From contig NZ_CP017774.1 in NCBI RefSeq assembly GCF_001857965.1, positions 2,604,001 through 2,668,000 of the forward strand: a stretch of 64,000 bases of DNA, read 5' to 3'. Shown piece after piece: positions 48,542 through 57,890 of the stretch. Below the pieces are notes generated by a model. The model worked only from the letters and a program-made list of their open reading frames with translations. It was not told the DNA's origin and did no database searches. The position numbers and the translations under genes are program-made. Source of the DNA: Flavobacterium commune. Lineage in GTDB: Bacteria; Bacteroidota; Bacteroidia; Flavobacteriales; Flavobacteriaceae. Every line of letters starts with the position of its first letter. Position 1 is the stretch's first letter.

Positions 48542-50689
48542 ATGACCGATTTTATAAATCACCTAATACATGAATTTGAATTGCCATTAGGAAACCCCGT
48601 ATTGGTTTTTTCATTGATTTTGTTCATTATATTATTGTCTCCCATTCTTTTAAAAAGGCTGAATATTCCCGGTATTATTGGTTTAATCATTTCGGGAGTT
48701 GTTATTGGACCTCATGGTTTGAATATTTTGGAAAAAAATTCAGCTATCGATTTGTTTTCGACTATCGGATTGTTGTATATCATGTTTATAGCCGGCTTAG
48801 AATTGGATATGAATGAGTTTAAGGCTAATAGAAATAAGAGTCTTCTGTTTGGTTTTTGCACCTTTATTTTTCCGTTGGCTATAGGTTTCCCAGTCTGTTT
48901 TTATTTTTTAAACTATGATTTTAATGCTAGTTTTTTAACAGCCAGTATGTTTGCAACTCATACTCTGGTGGCGTATCCTATTGTGAGTAAATTAGGAATA
49001 GTGAAAAATCAGGCGGTGGCCATAACCATTGGTGGAACCATACTTACCGATACGGCAGTATTGATTATTCTGGCGGTAATTATGGGTAATACGAATGGAA
49101 ATCTTAATCAGGAGTTTTGGTTGCGATTAGGGATTTCTCTGGCAATTTTTTCGGCCATTATGTTTTTGCTTATTCCAAAAATTGCCAAATGGTTTTTTCG
49201 AAAGTTGGAAAGCGAAAAACATTCTCATTATATATTTGTTCTATCGGTAGTATTTTTTGCTGCTTTTTTAGCCGAAGTGGCCGGAGTTGAACCTATAATT
49301 GGAGCTTTTGTGGCTGGTTTGGCCTTGAATAAATTAATTCCGCATTCTTCTGCATTGATGAACAGAATTGAGTTTATTGGGAATTCTTTGTTTATACCGT
49401 TTTTCCTGATAAGTGTAGGAATGTTAGTCGATACCAGTGTTATTTTGAAAGGACCTACCGCACTTATCGTGGCGGGAACGCTTTCGGTTGTAGCTTTGTT
49501 GGGAAAATGGGTTGCAGCATTGATTACCCAGTACACGCTTAAGTATTCTAAAGTACAAAGACAGCTCATTTTTGGTTTAAGTAGTGCGCATGCTGCGGCT
49601 ACTTTAGCGGTGATATTGGTAGGTTATAAAGCGAATATTCTGGATGAGAATATCTTAAATGGTACTATTATTTTGATTCTAATAACCTGTGTTATTGCTT
49701 CATTTGTTACCGAAAAAGCAGCCAAGCAAATTGTTATTGAATCTGAAAATGATAAAACTGATTTGGTAGTTGCTAATAAACTCAATGAAGAGCATATTTT
49801 ACTTCCCATAGCCAGTATTAAAAAAATTGAAAAATTACTCGAATTTTCAATATTGATTAAGGATAAAAAATCACCTAATCCCGTATCGATTCTATCTGTG
49901 GTTTCTAATGATAAAGAGGCTGAATCTAACATTATTAAAACCCGAAATAAGTTAGAAGAATTTGTAAGGCAAGGCTCGGCAACCGAGACAAAAGTGAATG
50001 CAATTACAACTATAGATCATAATATTACCAGTGGAGTTGCGCGTATTTCCAGAGAAATTATGGCAAATATTATTGTTATGGGCTGGCCGGTGCGCAGTGG
50101 TGTATTGGATAAATTAATTGGCGAAAAAACTGAAAGTATTTTAGAGAATACAGATAAAACCGTTTTTATTTGCGATTTGGTTAAGCCATTGGTGCTTCAT
50201 AAGCGAATTTTGGTAGTAGTACCACCGTTGGCTGAACACGAAAATGGCTTTGATTTATGGGTTGTAAAGATAGCTAAGTTGGCACAGGAACTCAGTATTC
50301 CTTTGTTTTTAGAATGCAATCCGGCTACCCAAAAAGCAGTTGAAAAATTCTCAGTAGAGATGAAATTGAACATTAAAATGACAATAAATATCTTTGAGGA
50401 TTGGGAAGATTTTCTGGTATTGTCGAGAAAAATAAATGAAGATGATTTGTTTGTTCTTATTTCTGCAAGAAAAGGTTCTGCTTCATACATGAATTTACTT
50501 GAAAAATTGCCGTTTAAATTAGGTAAACATTTTCCAGACAACAATAAGTTTGTGATTTATCCGCAACAATTTGATAATGCCTATACGGCTCAACGTTATG
50601 AAGATCTTTCGTCGCAACCATTAAACATAGGTATTGAAACCATACAAAAAATTGGAAAAGATATTGGAAGTATTTTTAAAGGAAAATAA
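48542..50689 (+). CDS. CPA2-type cation:proton antiporter with USP-like domain
   Basis: A 715-residue protein. Residues about 15-400 form 12-13 membrane helices of the Na+/H+ exchanger (Kef/CPA2) fold (PGIIGLIISGVVIGPHGL; GLLYIMFIAGLELD; AEVAGVEPIIGAFVAGLALN). The C-terminal 300 residues are cytoplasmic, with universal-stress-protein-like repeats in place of TrkA-N domains. It probably exchanges Na+ or K+ for H+. A TATATTTG element at 48415-48422 may be its promoter, leaving a leader of about 110 nt. Confidence 0.88.
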   Translation: MTDFINHLIHEFELPLGNPVLVFSLILFIILLSPILLKRLNIPGIIGLIISGVVIGPHGLNILEKNSAIDLFSTIGLLYIMFIAGLELDMNEFKANRNKSLLFGFCTFIFPLAIGFPVCFYFLNYDFNASFLTASMFATHTLVAYPIVSKLGIVKNQAVAITIGGTILTDTAVLIILAVIMGNTNGNLNQEFWLRLGISLAIFSAIMFLLIPKIAKWFFRKLESEKHSHYIFVLSVVFFAAFLAEVAGVEPIIGAFVAGLALNKLIPHSSALMNRIEFIGNSLFIPFFLISVGMLVDTSVILKGPTALIVAGTLSVVALLGKWVAALITQYTLKYSKVQRQLIFGLSSAHAAATLAVILVGYKANILDENILNGTIILILITCVIASFVTEKAAKQIVIESENDKTDLVVANKLNEEHILLPIASIKKIEKLLEFSILIKDKKSPNPVSILSVVSNDKEAESNIIKTRNKLEEFVRQGSATETKVNAITTIDHNITSGVARISREIMANIIVMGWPVRSGVLDKLIGEKTESILENTDKTVFICDLVKPLVLHKRILVVVPPLAEHENGFDLWVVKIAKLAQELSIPLFLECNPATQKAVEKFSVEMKLNIKMTINIFEDWEDFLVLSRKINEDDLFVLISARKGSASYMNLLEKLPFKLGKHFPDNNKFVIYPQQFDNAYTAQRYEDLSSQPLNIGIETIQKIGKDIGSIFKGK

Positions 50690-50708
50690 AACCGGGAATT
50701 TTTTTCTG

Positions 50709-51836
50709 TTAGATTTTGTAAAGTCTCCTCGCTGCTTCTTCTAAGGTGGCGTTGTCTTTGGCAAAACAAAAGCGGATTAAATGTAAATCTTTGCCTTTTT
50801 CGTAGAAATTAGAAATAGGAATCGCCGCTACACCGTGTTCGATGATAAGGTGCTTGCAAAAATCTACATCATTTTCATTTGAAATGGCTTCGTAGGATAC
50901 GACCTGAAAATAAGTGCCTTCGCATGGCATTAATTTGAATCGGCTCTTTGAAAGTAATTGCCTGAAATAATCCCTTTTTTGCTGATAGAAACTACCAATT
51001 TCGTCAACCGAAACAATGTCTAAATAGTCACTTATGGCAGCTTGCGAAAGACTGTTTACGCTGAAAACCAGAAATTGATGCACTTTTTTGATTTCTTTCA
51101 TCAAATGTTCGGGAGCAACTAAATATCCGATTTTCCAACCCGTGATATGAAAAGTCTTTCCAAAAGAGGAAGCTACTACAGCCCGATTGCGAAGTAGTTC
51201 GCGGGTGTGAATCGAAATGTGTTTTTCTTCGAAAGTAATGTATTCATAAACTTCGTCAGAAAGCAAAATGATTTTAGGGAATTTTTCAAACAGTGTTTCT
51301 AAGGCTTCAAAATCCGCTTCATTAAGTATTTTTCCCGTTGGATTGTGCGGATTGTTGATGATAATCATTTTGGTTTTCGCAGAGCAGGCGGCTTCAATGT
51401 TTTCCCAATTAGGAGTATAATCATCATTTAATGCTACGCGAACGGGCTTCGCATTGCATAATAAAATAGGCGCTTCGTACGAATCATAACTGGGATCTAA
51501 AATGATTACTTCGTCCTCACTTTCTACCAAGGCTTGAATGCTTGTGAAAATACCTTGGGTTGCTCCGGTAGTAACCAAAATTTCGGTTTCAGCCTGAACG
51601 GTTCTTTGGTAGGAATACGCAACAAGAGAAGCGATTTTTGACAACAAAGGAGGATAACCCGCCATCGGAGTGTATTGGTGAATGTCTTCATTAGCCAATT
51701 GAGCCACAATAGCAGTCAGTTTTTCATCAATTGGAAAGTTAGGAAAACCTTGTGATAAATTAATAGCATTGTATTCTGCAGCCATTTTTGACATGACTGT
51801 AAAAATGCTGGTGATAGTGTTGGGAAGTTTAGACAT
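50709..51836 (-). CDS. PLP-dependent aminotransferase (methionine aminotransferase-like)
   Basis: A 375-residue class I/II aminotransferase with PLP lysine K227 (SSFGKTFHITGWK), NNPHNPTGK (161-169) and DEVYEYI (194-200). The N-terminus (NAINLSQGFPNFP) resembles the YbdL/kynurenine aminotransferase branch, many of which accept methionine or 2-oxo-4-methylthiobutyrate. The exact substrate is uncertain. Confidence 0.86.
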   Translation of the reverse strand: MSKLPNTITSIFTVMSKMAAEYNAINLSQGFPNFPIDEKLTAIVAQLANEDIHQYTPMAGYPPLLSKIASLVAYSYQRTVQAETEILVTTGATQGIFTSIQALVESEDEVIILDPSYDSYEAPILLCNAKPVRVALNDDYTPNWENIEAACSAKTKMIIINNPHNPTGKILNEADFEALETLFEKFPKIILLSDEVYEYITFEEKHISIHTRELLRNRAVVASSFGKTFHITGWKIGYLVAPEHLMKEIKKVHQFLVFSVNSLSQAAISDYLDIVSVDEIGSFYQQKRDYFRQLLSKSRFKLMPCEGTYFQVVSYEAISNENDVDFCKHLIIEHGVAAIPISNFYEKGKDLHLIRFCFAKDNATLEEAARRLYKI

Positions 51837-51903
51837 GCTTTACTTTTTTGAAAGGCTAAAAGTAAGGAATCGTACTGAGAAAATAAATTCTGGTCTATTA
51901 AAC

Positions 51904-52058
51904 CATATAAGTCATATAAGTTTTTAATAACTTAATGAAGTTTGTAGATGAGTTTATATAAGGGAATAATATTGAAATATTTTCTTTATTTCAGCTTATG
52001 TGCGCTAAAATAATGTAAGCTCAAAAGCTTTAAAAAAAAAACTTATATGACTTATATG
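51904..52058. repeat. 155-bp element with 22-bp inverted ends
   Basis: The end at 51904-51925 (CATATAAGTCATATAAG then T5) is perfectly complementary to 52037-52058. Each arm is itself a near-tandem of CATATAAGT. The spacer has no gene. It lies between the divergent-to-tail region of the aminotransferase promoter and the end of the RsmI-like gene. Confidence 0.85.
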
Positions 52059-52069
52059 TTTTTAAAGAA

Positions 52070-52792
52070 CTACATTTTATGAATAATAAAAATAGTAGGA
52101 CGCTTATGTAAATCGATAGCTTCTTTTTTCCATGCCGAAATTTTCTTAGTCTTGATGTATTCGGTTGGTAAAGTAATATCAGTTGCGATACATAAATATG
52201 TTTCCGGATGTAATGTTTGGATTAAATCTTCCAGTAATTTATTATTGCGATATGGTGTTTCAATAAAAATCTGGGATTGATTTTTTTCGAATGAGATTCT
52301 TTCTAAGCTCTTGAAACTCGCTCTTTTTTCGTCTTTTTCAATCGGTAAATAGCCGTGAAAAGTAAAACTTTGGCCATTCATTCCAGAAGCCATCATGGCT
52401 AATAAAATAGATGAAGGTCCTACTAATGGAATTACCTGAATTCCTCTGTCGTGTGCCAGTTTTACAATTACAGCACCGGGGTCGGCAACTCCGGGACAAC
52501 CGGCTTCGCTCATTAAGCCTACATTTTTTCCTTCTAATAATGGTTTGATGAAATCCAGATGTTCTTTGGCTTCAGTATGTTTGTTTAATGCAAAAAGCAC
52601 TAAGTCTGCTTGTTTTTTTTCGGGATGAACCGCTTTGATGGATTTTCGGGCGGTTTTTTCGTTTTCGACAATATAATAATCAATAAAATCAATAGTTCTT
52701 TTTACGGTTTGCGGTAAAACATCCATCGGGTCACATTCTCCCATTGTAGTTGGGATTAAATAGAGTTTTCCTAAAAGAGGGGTTGAATTCAT
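52070..52792 (-). CDS. RsmI-like SAM-dependent methyltransferase
   Basis: A 240-residue tetrapyrrole-methylase-fold protein related to RsmI, which 2'-O-methylates C1402 of 16S rRNA. Visible are LYLIPTTMGE at the start, the SAM motif SEAGCPGVADPGA and IPLVGPSSILLAMMASGMNGQSF. It is shorter than E. coli RsmI (286), as in many Bacteroidota, so the exact target is uncertain. ATG 52792 is chosen; a start at 52852 would overlap the upstream phosphatase gene and add non-family residues. Confidence 0.82.
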   Translation of the reverse strand: MNSTPLLGKLYLIPTTMGECDPMDVLPQTVKRTIDFIDYYIVENEKTARKSIKAVHPEKKQADLVLFALNKHTEAKEHLDFIKPLLEGKNVGLMSEAGCPGVADPGAVIVKLAHDRGIQVIPLVGPSSILLAMMASGMNGQSFTFHGYLPIEKDEKRASFKSLERISFEKNQSQIFIETPYRNNKLLEDLIQTLHPETYLCIATDITLPTEYIKTKKISAWKKEAIDLHKRPTIFIIHKM

Positions 52793-52809
52793 TGTGAATT
52801 TTTTTAGAG

Positions 52810-53277
52810 TTAGCCGTGATTGGCTTTTAGTTTTGATGCAATGATTTCGCAAGCTTCATCAAGCATTTGGAAAACCATTTCAAATCCATTGGAGATGCCG
52901 TAATAAGGATCAGGAACATCGACATTTTCATTAGGATATAATTCGTTTAGAATGATTTCAACTTTTTCTTTTTGCTCATCATTTTTGGCTAAACGAATCA
53001 CGTCTCTAAAGTTGGATTTATCCATCACATAGATGTAATCAAAAGTTTCGAAATCCTCAACTTTGAATAGTCTGGCTCTTTGAGTAGAAATATCTAATTG
53101 GTGTTTTTTGGCAACAGCAATAGAACGTGCGTCGGGTTGATTTCCTGAGTGCCAGGCGCCAGTACCGGCAGAATCAACAAAGAATTTATCTTTTGGTAGT
53201 TTGGAAGCCAAAATTCCTTCGGCTAAAGGTGACCGACAAATATTGCCCAAACATACCATTAAAATCTTTACAGACAT
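52810..53277 (-). CDS. Low-molecular-weight protein tyrosine phosphatase
   Basis: A 155-residue LMW-PTP with the catalytic loop C9-LGNIC-R15-S (MVCLGNICRSPLAEG) and the general-acid aspartate in DVPDPYYG. It dephosphorylates protein tyrosine; bacterial members often regulate polysaccharide kinases. It lies 7 bp downstream of dnaA, in the same operon. Confidence 0.93.
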   Translation of the reverse strand: MSVKILMVCLGNICRSPLAEGILASKLPKDKFFVDSAGTGAWHSGNQPDARSIAVAKKHQLDISTQRARLFKVEDFETFDYIYVMDKSNFRDVIRLAKNDEQKEKVEIILNELYPNENVDVPDPYYGISNGFEMVFQMLDEACEIIASKLKANHG

Positions 53278-53284
53278 AAGGTTT

Positions 53285-54712
53285 TTATAGCGTTAGTTTT
53301 TTGTGGATGTCTTCGACAAATTTTTTGAATTGTTTGTCGGTTGCTACCAAATTATCTACAGTTTTACAAGCGTGTAGTACTGTTGCGTGATCACGATCAC
53401 CAATTTGAGAACCAATATTTGCCAAAGACGATTTAGTGAATTTTTTAGCGAAAAACATCGCTAACTGCCTCGCTTGAACTACGTGCCTTTTCCTCGTTTT
53501 TGATTGCAAAGTCTCTACGTCCAATTGGAAATAATCGGAAACGATTTTTTGAATGTAATCTATAGAAATTTCACGTTTTACATTCTTGACAAATTTCTCA
53601 ACTACGCTCTTCGCCAGTTCGATAGTAACTTCTTTTTTGTTGAAAGAAGATTGTGCAATCAACGATATAATAGCACCTTCCAGTTCACGAACATTAGATT
53701 TAATGTTGCGGGCTACGTATTCGATAATTTCGTCGGGCATTTCCACACCATCGCGGTACAAGATGTTTTTTAGAATCGAAATTCTGGTCTCGTAATCCGG
53801 TTGGTGCAATTCGGCTGATAATCCCCATTTGAAACGGGATAATAAGCGTTGCTCAATATCCTGCATGTCCACAGGTGCTTTGTCAGAAGTCAGGATAACC
53901 TGCTTTCCGTTTTGGTGCAAATAATTGAAAATATGGAAAAATACATCTTGTGTTCCTGATTTTCCTGATAGGAATTGAACATCGTCGATGATTAATACAT
54001 CAATTAATTGGTAGAAATGAATAAAGTCATTTCGGTTATTTTTCTTTACAGAGTCTATATATTGTTGCGTGAAGATTTCAGCAGAAATATACAAGACCGT
54101 TTTTTCAGGATATTTGTCTTTAATCTCAACTCCAATAGCATGCGCTAAATGCGTTTTCCCTAATCCAACACCTCCAAAAATCAATAATGGATTAAATGAA
54201 GTTCCTCCAGGTTTATTGGCTACAGCCATACCTGCCGAACGAGCCAGACGGTTAGAATCTCCTTCAAGGAAATTGTCAAAACTATAATTAGCGTTTAGTT
54301 GTGATTCGATTTTTAAATTTCTGATCCCTGGAATTACAAAAGGATTTTTTAATTCAGGATCCAGATTTTTTAAAGGAGCATCAACATTTTGCGGTTTTAC
54401 AGGAGAACGGTTGGCACTTGGCAATTGTTCCGTAAACGGCTGTTTGTTGCCATAAGTGTTCTCCATTTTAATTTTATAAAGTAACTTTGCGTTTTTACCA
54501 AGTTCTTTAGTAAGGGCAACTTTTAATAGTTTAACATAGTGTTCTTCTAACCATTCGTAGAAAAATTTACTAGGAACCTGAATATATAATGCGTTATCGG
54601 TAAGTTCAACTGACTTGATTGGCTCAAACCAAGTTTTATAGGCTTGGTCTTGAATATTGTCTTTTATAAAAGACAAACAGTTATCCCATACTGATTGAGC
54701 AGTTTTGTTCAT
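53285..54712 (-). CDS. dnaA: Chromosomal replication initiator DnaA
   Basis: A 475-residue initiator: N-terminal domain I (WDNCLSFIKDNIQDQAYKTW), variable linker (about 90-135), AAA+ domain with Walker A GGVGLGKT (180-187) and Walker B LIIDDVQFL (240-248), and a C-terminal helix-turn-helix with the DnaA-box signature GDRDHATVLHACKTV. It unwinds oriC. No cluster of DnaA boxes is seen in the flanking gaps. It heads an operon with LMW-PTP and the RsmI-like gene. Confidence 0.98.
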   Translation of the reverse strand: MNKTAQSVWDNCLSFIKDNIQDQAYKTWFEPIKSVELTDNALYIQVPSKFFYEWLEEHYVKLLKVALTKELGKNAKLLYKIKMENTYGNKQPFTEQLPSANRSPVKPQNVDAPLKNLDPELKNPFVIPGIRNLKIESQLNANYSFDNFLEGDSNRLARSAGMAVANKPGGTSFNPLLIFGGVGLGKTHLAHAIGVEIKDKYPEKTVLYISAEIFTQQYIDSVKKNNRNDFIHFYQLIDVLIIDDVQFLSGKSGTQDVFFHIFNYLHQNGKQVILTSDKAPVDMQDIEQRLLSRFKWGLSAELHQPDYETRISILKNILYRDGVEMPDEIIEYVARNIKSNVRELEGAIISLIAQSSFNKKEVTIELAKSVVEKFVKNVKREISIDYIQKIVSDYFQLDVETLQSKTRKRHVVQARQLAMFFAKKFTKSSLANIGSQIGDRDHATVLHACKTVDNLVATDKQFKKFVEDIHKKLTL

Positions 54713-54909
54713 AAATTCTGTTAAATTATTATATTTTTTATTCTGTTTTTTGAAGTAAATAATATCGTTAAAGATGTTATTTCTCGGGGTAACAAATATG
54801 TGAACAATTTTCGTTAAAAAAAAATAAATAGGGGTTGATTTTGAAGAAATATTATTGTAAGTAAGAAGAAAAATATTCCAAATTAAGATAAAAAATAATA
54901 CAGTTTAAA

Positions 54910-55311
54910 ATGAAAATATACGAATTTAATGTGCGTGTAAGATATTCAGAAACCGATCAAATGGGAGTGGTTTATCACGGGAATTATGCACAGTATTTTG
55001 AGATGGGTCGCGTGGAATGGCTTAGAAACATTGGGATTTCATACAAATGGATGGAAGAAAATGGTGTAATGCTTCCTGTGGTTTCTTTGAATATTAATTA
55101 TAAAAAACCAGCCCGATATGACGATTTGTTGAGGGTAAAAACAATTTTTAAAAGTCAGACTTCAGCGAAGATTGAATTTGATTATGAGATATACAATGAA
55201 CAAAATGAGTTATTAACAATTGGGAACTCAATTTTGGTGTTTGTGAACATGAAAACGGGTCGTCCGATGGCTGCTCCGGAATATGTCAAAACGCAGCTTT
55301 TACGAATATAA
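54910..55311 (+). CDS. 4HBT-family acyl-CoA thioesterase (YbgC-like)
   Basis: A 133-residue hotdog-fold thioesterase with catalytic D16 (ETDQMGVVYHGNYAQYFEMGR). YbgC-type enzymes hydrolyse acyl-CoA esters. Divergent from dnaA with a 197-bp gap that holds no clear promoter or DnaA-box cluster. Confidence 0.9.
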   Translation: MKIYEFNVRVRYSETDQMGVVYHGNYAQYFEMGRVEWLRNIGISYKWMEENGVMLPVVSLNINYKKPARYDDLLRVKTIFKSQTSAKIEFDYEIYNEQNELLTIGNSILVFVNMKTGRPMAAPEYVKTQLLRI

Positions 55312-55429
55312 AAATCTAAGGATTTTATATTTGATTTTCTTTAAAATTGAGAAGGAATTTGAATATTAAATTTAATAATCTCTGAATTTTTTAGGATTGA
55401 TTTTTGAGGGTTTTATTTTATCTTGAAAA

Positions 55430-56035
55430 TTATTCTTTTGCTTTTATCTCAATTTCGAATAAAGAATTAAAAATGTCGAATATTTGTTCGGCATTTTTTT
55501 TTCGGGTTTTGATTTCAATTTCGCAGCTCATTTCCATTTTTTGATTCACTATGTCTAAATTTTTTTCTTTGATGATGCGCATGACCTTATTCATGTTTTT
55601 GTAATCAAAAGAAATTAAATAATGGATGTCGATTGTTTTTTCTACAATGGAGCAATTTTCAAGTGTGAGTTGTGCGGCTGTTTTATAAGCAGTAATTAAT
55701 CCGCCAACGCCTAATTTAGTTCCGCCAAAAATGCGAACAATAACAACGAGAGTGTTGGTTACTGAAAAAGACTGGATTTGTCCGTAAATAGGCGTTCCTG
55801 CACTATTGCTGGGTTCTCCATCATCATTGGCCCTGTAGCTGATTTTTTCACTGCCTATCTGGTAAGCATAACAATAATGGCAAGCGGTGGGATACTTTTT
55901 TCTTAAAATTTCAATTATTGGTTTGACTTCCTCTTCAGACGTTATTGGGAAAGCATAACCAAAGAATTTACTTCCTTTTTCTTTAAAAAGAATTTCTTCG
56001 GATGGAAATGCAATGGTATTGTAGGTGTCTTTCAT
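55430..56035 (-). CDS. YigZ/IMPACT family protein
   Basis: A 201-residue protein with the UPF0029/IMPACT N-terminal domain (KGSKFFGYAFPITSEEE, CHYCYAYQIG, DDGEPSNSAGTPI, VVIVRIFGGTKLGVGGL, about 17-130) and a C-terminal DUF1949-like domain. Molecular role not firmly known; the eukaryotic relative affects translation control. Confidence 0.9.
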   Translation of the reverse strand: MKDTYNTIAFPSEEILFKEKGSKFFGYAFPITSEEEVKPIIEILRKKYPTACHYCYAYQIGSEKISYRANDDGEPSNSAGTPIYGQIQSFSVTNTLVVIVRIFGGTKLGVGGLITAYKTAAQLTLENCSIVEKTIDIHYLISFDYKNMNKVMRIIKEKNLDIVNQKMEMSCEIEIKTRKKNAEQIFDIFNSLFEIEIKAKE

Positions 56036-56039
56036 TATT

Positions 56040-56142
56040 CAATAGTAATATCAAAAATCAAAATTCAATAACAATTTCAATATGAAAATTCAATGTCAAA
56101 ATATAATTTTGTTATTGTTTATTGATATTGTCATTGCTATTG
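56040..56142. repeat. AT-rich inverted simple repeat
   Basis: Left part built of CAATA/ATCAA units, right part of their complements; the ends CAATAGTAAT and ATTGCTATTG pair with one wobble. The whole gap between the YigZ-like and HAD genes folds on itself. Confidence 0.6.
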
Positions 56143-56144
56143 AT

Positions 56145-56747
56145 TTAAAGAATGTCTTTGTTGAATAAATCGACTACGTCTTCTTTGCCAACCTGAAGAT
56201 TCCAAACGTGAATTCCTAAAGCCTGAGCGGCATCGGTGTTTTCTTTTTTGTCGTCAACAAATAAGGTGCGTTTGGCTTGCAGTTCGTGTTTGTTTAAAAC
56301 CGAAAGGTAAATTTCGGCATCGGGTTTGCGCATTCCCATTTCGAATGAAAAATAGACTTTTTCAAAGCATTGGTAAAAATCGCTGTAAAAAGAAGTTCCT
56401 ACTCTTTGCTCGAATGTTTCAATGTGAATCGAGTCGGTGTTGCTCAATAAAAACAAACGGTATTTTTTAGAAAGCATTTGTAAAAATTCCAATCGATACA
56501 AAGGAAAGTCGGCTAAAATAGCATTCCAAGCCTCCAGAATTTCTTCGATGCTGGCATTAGGCATGTGTTTTTGAAATCCGGCTAAAAATTCCTCTCTTTT
56601 AATGTTTCCTTTTTCAAATTGAATATTCAAACGATCTAAATCTTCATTCCATTCTTTTAAACCTAGATTTTTAAGTCCGTCAATAGTGGCTTTTTTGTCT
56701 AAATTGATGAAGATATCTCCAAAATCAAAAATAATAGTATTAATCAT
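56145..56747 (-). CDS. HAD family hydrolase
   Basis: A 200-residue HAD-IA phosphatase. Motif I is FDFGDIFIN (near residues 8-16; second aspartate position occupied by DI in place of the usual DxD), motif II is LLSNTDS, and motif III/IV is FVDDKKENTDAA. The missing second aspartate of motif I (D-x-G-D arrangement) is seen in related YihX-like proteins, which act as sugar phosphatases. Its start overlaps the end of ribD by 8 bp, so translation is coupled. Confidence 0.85.
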   Translation of the reverse strand: MINTIIFDFGDIFINLDKKATIDGLKNLGLKEWNEDLDRLNIQFEKGNIKREEFLAGFQKHMPNASIEEILEAWNAILADFPLYRLEFLQMLSKKYRLFLLSNTDSIHIETFEQRVGTSFYSDFYQCFEKVYFSFEMGMRKPDAEIYLSVLNKHELQAKRTLFVDDKKENTDAAQALGIHVWNLQVGKEDVVDLFNKDIL

Positions 56748-57786
56748 GGTTGGTAGAAATTATTAGTTCATCTTCTAAAATGAACTGTTTTTGGTTTGCT
56801 TTTGGTTGTATAGTTGGTGCTTTTGTTCCGTTTTTAAAGATGGTTTTTCCTTTAAAAATACGTGCTTCGTCCCAAAGGTTATTGTCAATAAAAGTTTGTA
56901 AGGTTTGACGACCACCTTCAATTATTACCGATTGAATTTGATGTTCAAATAATTTTGTTAAGATTTGGGGAGCTATATTTTGTTCAAAATCAATTCTTTC
57001 AAAGATAAGGTTTTCTTGGTTTGCATCGGTATTTGTTTGGCAAAAAACAATCGTTTTGATTTGATTGTCCAGTAGAAAATTTTCTTTTGGAATCCGATTA
57101 TTTTTGTCTAAAACCACTCTTACTGGGTTTTTTCCTGTCCAATCGCGAACATCTAATTTTGGATTGTCGTCTATGGCAGTTTGTGTACCCACAAGAATAG
57201 CCTGTTCTTCGCTTCGCCATTTATGGACTAATTGTCTCGAATATTGATTGGTGATCCAAATAGGTTTTTGTTCGTTTCTTTCTATTGGAGCAATAAATCC
57301 ATCCTGACTTTCTGCCCATTTCAGGATGATATAAGGTCTTTTTTGTTGGTGGAAAGTAAAAAAACGTTTGTTGAGTGCGTTGCATTCTTCTTCCAGAAGG
57401 CCTACAGTAACGTTAATTCCTGCTTCGATTAGTTTTTTGATGCCTTTACCGGCTACTTTCTTGTTAGGATCTACCGTTCCAATGACTACATTTGGGATTT
57501 TATTTCGAATGATTAAATCGCAACAAGGCGGTGTTTTTCCAAAATGGCTGCAAGGCTCTAAGCTGACGTAAATAGTCGCTTTTTCTAGTAAAGATTTGTC
57601 TTTAACTGAATTTACGGCATTTACTTCGGCATGTGGTTCTCCTGCTTTTTTGTGCCAACCTTCGCCAATAATTTGGTTTTCATAAACAATAACGCTGCCC
57701 ACCATCGGGTTAGGATAGGTCGTTCCCGTGCCATTTTTGGCTAGTTCAATGCAGCGCGCCAGGTATTTTTCATGTATCTTTTTCAC
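56740..57786 (-). CDS. ribD: Riboflavin biosynthesis deaminase/reductase RibD
   Basis: A 348-residue bifunctional enzyme for the second and third steps of riboflavin synthesis: N-terminal deaminase with zinc motifs HAEVNAV and PCSHFGKTPPCCD, and C-terminal reductase (about 150-345; IIEGGRQTLQTF). GTG 57786 is chosen because the family N-terminus begins there (KKIHEKYLARCIELAKNG) and the -7 element TACTTTTG ends just upstream; extending to 57846 would run through the promoter. Confidence 0.9.
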   Translation of the reverse strand: MKKIHEKYLARCIELAKNGTGTTYPNPMVGSVIVYENQIIGEGWHKKAGEPHAEVNAVNSVKDKSLLEKATIYVSLEPCSHFGKTPPCCDLIIRNKIPNVVIGTVDPNKKVAGKGIKKLIEAGINVTVGLLEEECNALNKRFFTFHQQKRPYIILKWAESQDGFIAPIERNEQKPIWITNQYSRQLVHKWRSEEQAILVGTQTAIDDNPKLDVRDWTGKNPVRVVLDKNNRIPKENFLLDNQIKTIVFCQTNTDANQENLIFERIDFEQNIAPQILTKLFEHQIQSVIIEGGRQTLQTFIDNNLWDEARIFKGKTIFKNGTKAPTIQPKANQKQFILEDELIISTNHD

Positions 57787-57790
57787 GGCG

Positions 57791-57798
57791 CAAAAGTA
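57791..57798 (-). promoter_or_regulatory. Promoter -7 element of ribD
   Basis: CAAAAGTA reads TACTTTTG on the minus strand, ending only 4 bp before the GTG start, implying a very short or absent leader. Confidence 0.6.
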
Positions 57799-57857
57799 GT
57801 TATTTTTGAGTTTATGATTTAGTTTTGAAACCACTAAAAATAACAATAAACTATTTC

Positions 57858-57865
57858 TATTTTTG
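57858..57865 (+). promoter_or_regulatory. Promoter -7 element of GNAT gene
   Basis: TATTTTTG matches TAnnTTTG, 25 bp before ATG 57891; divergent from the ribD promoter. Confidence 0.55.
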
Positions 57866-57890
57866 CAACATAAATCAATATTTCAAGAAA

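Noticed and set aside
52793..52852. 20-residue N-terminal extension of the RsmI-like protein
   Set aside because: It overlaps the LMW-PTP gene and lacks family resemblance; ATG 52792 fits better.
54713..54909. Possible oriC next to dnaA
   Set aside because: Only one weak DnaA-box-like site (TTGTTCACA on the minus strand, 54799-54807) was found; there is no cluster and no clear unwinding element beyond general AT richness.
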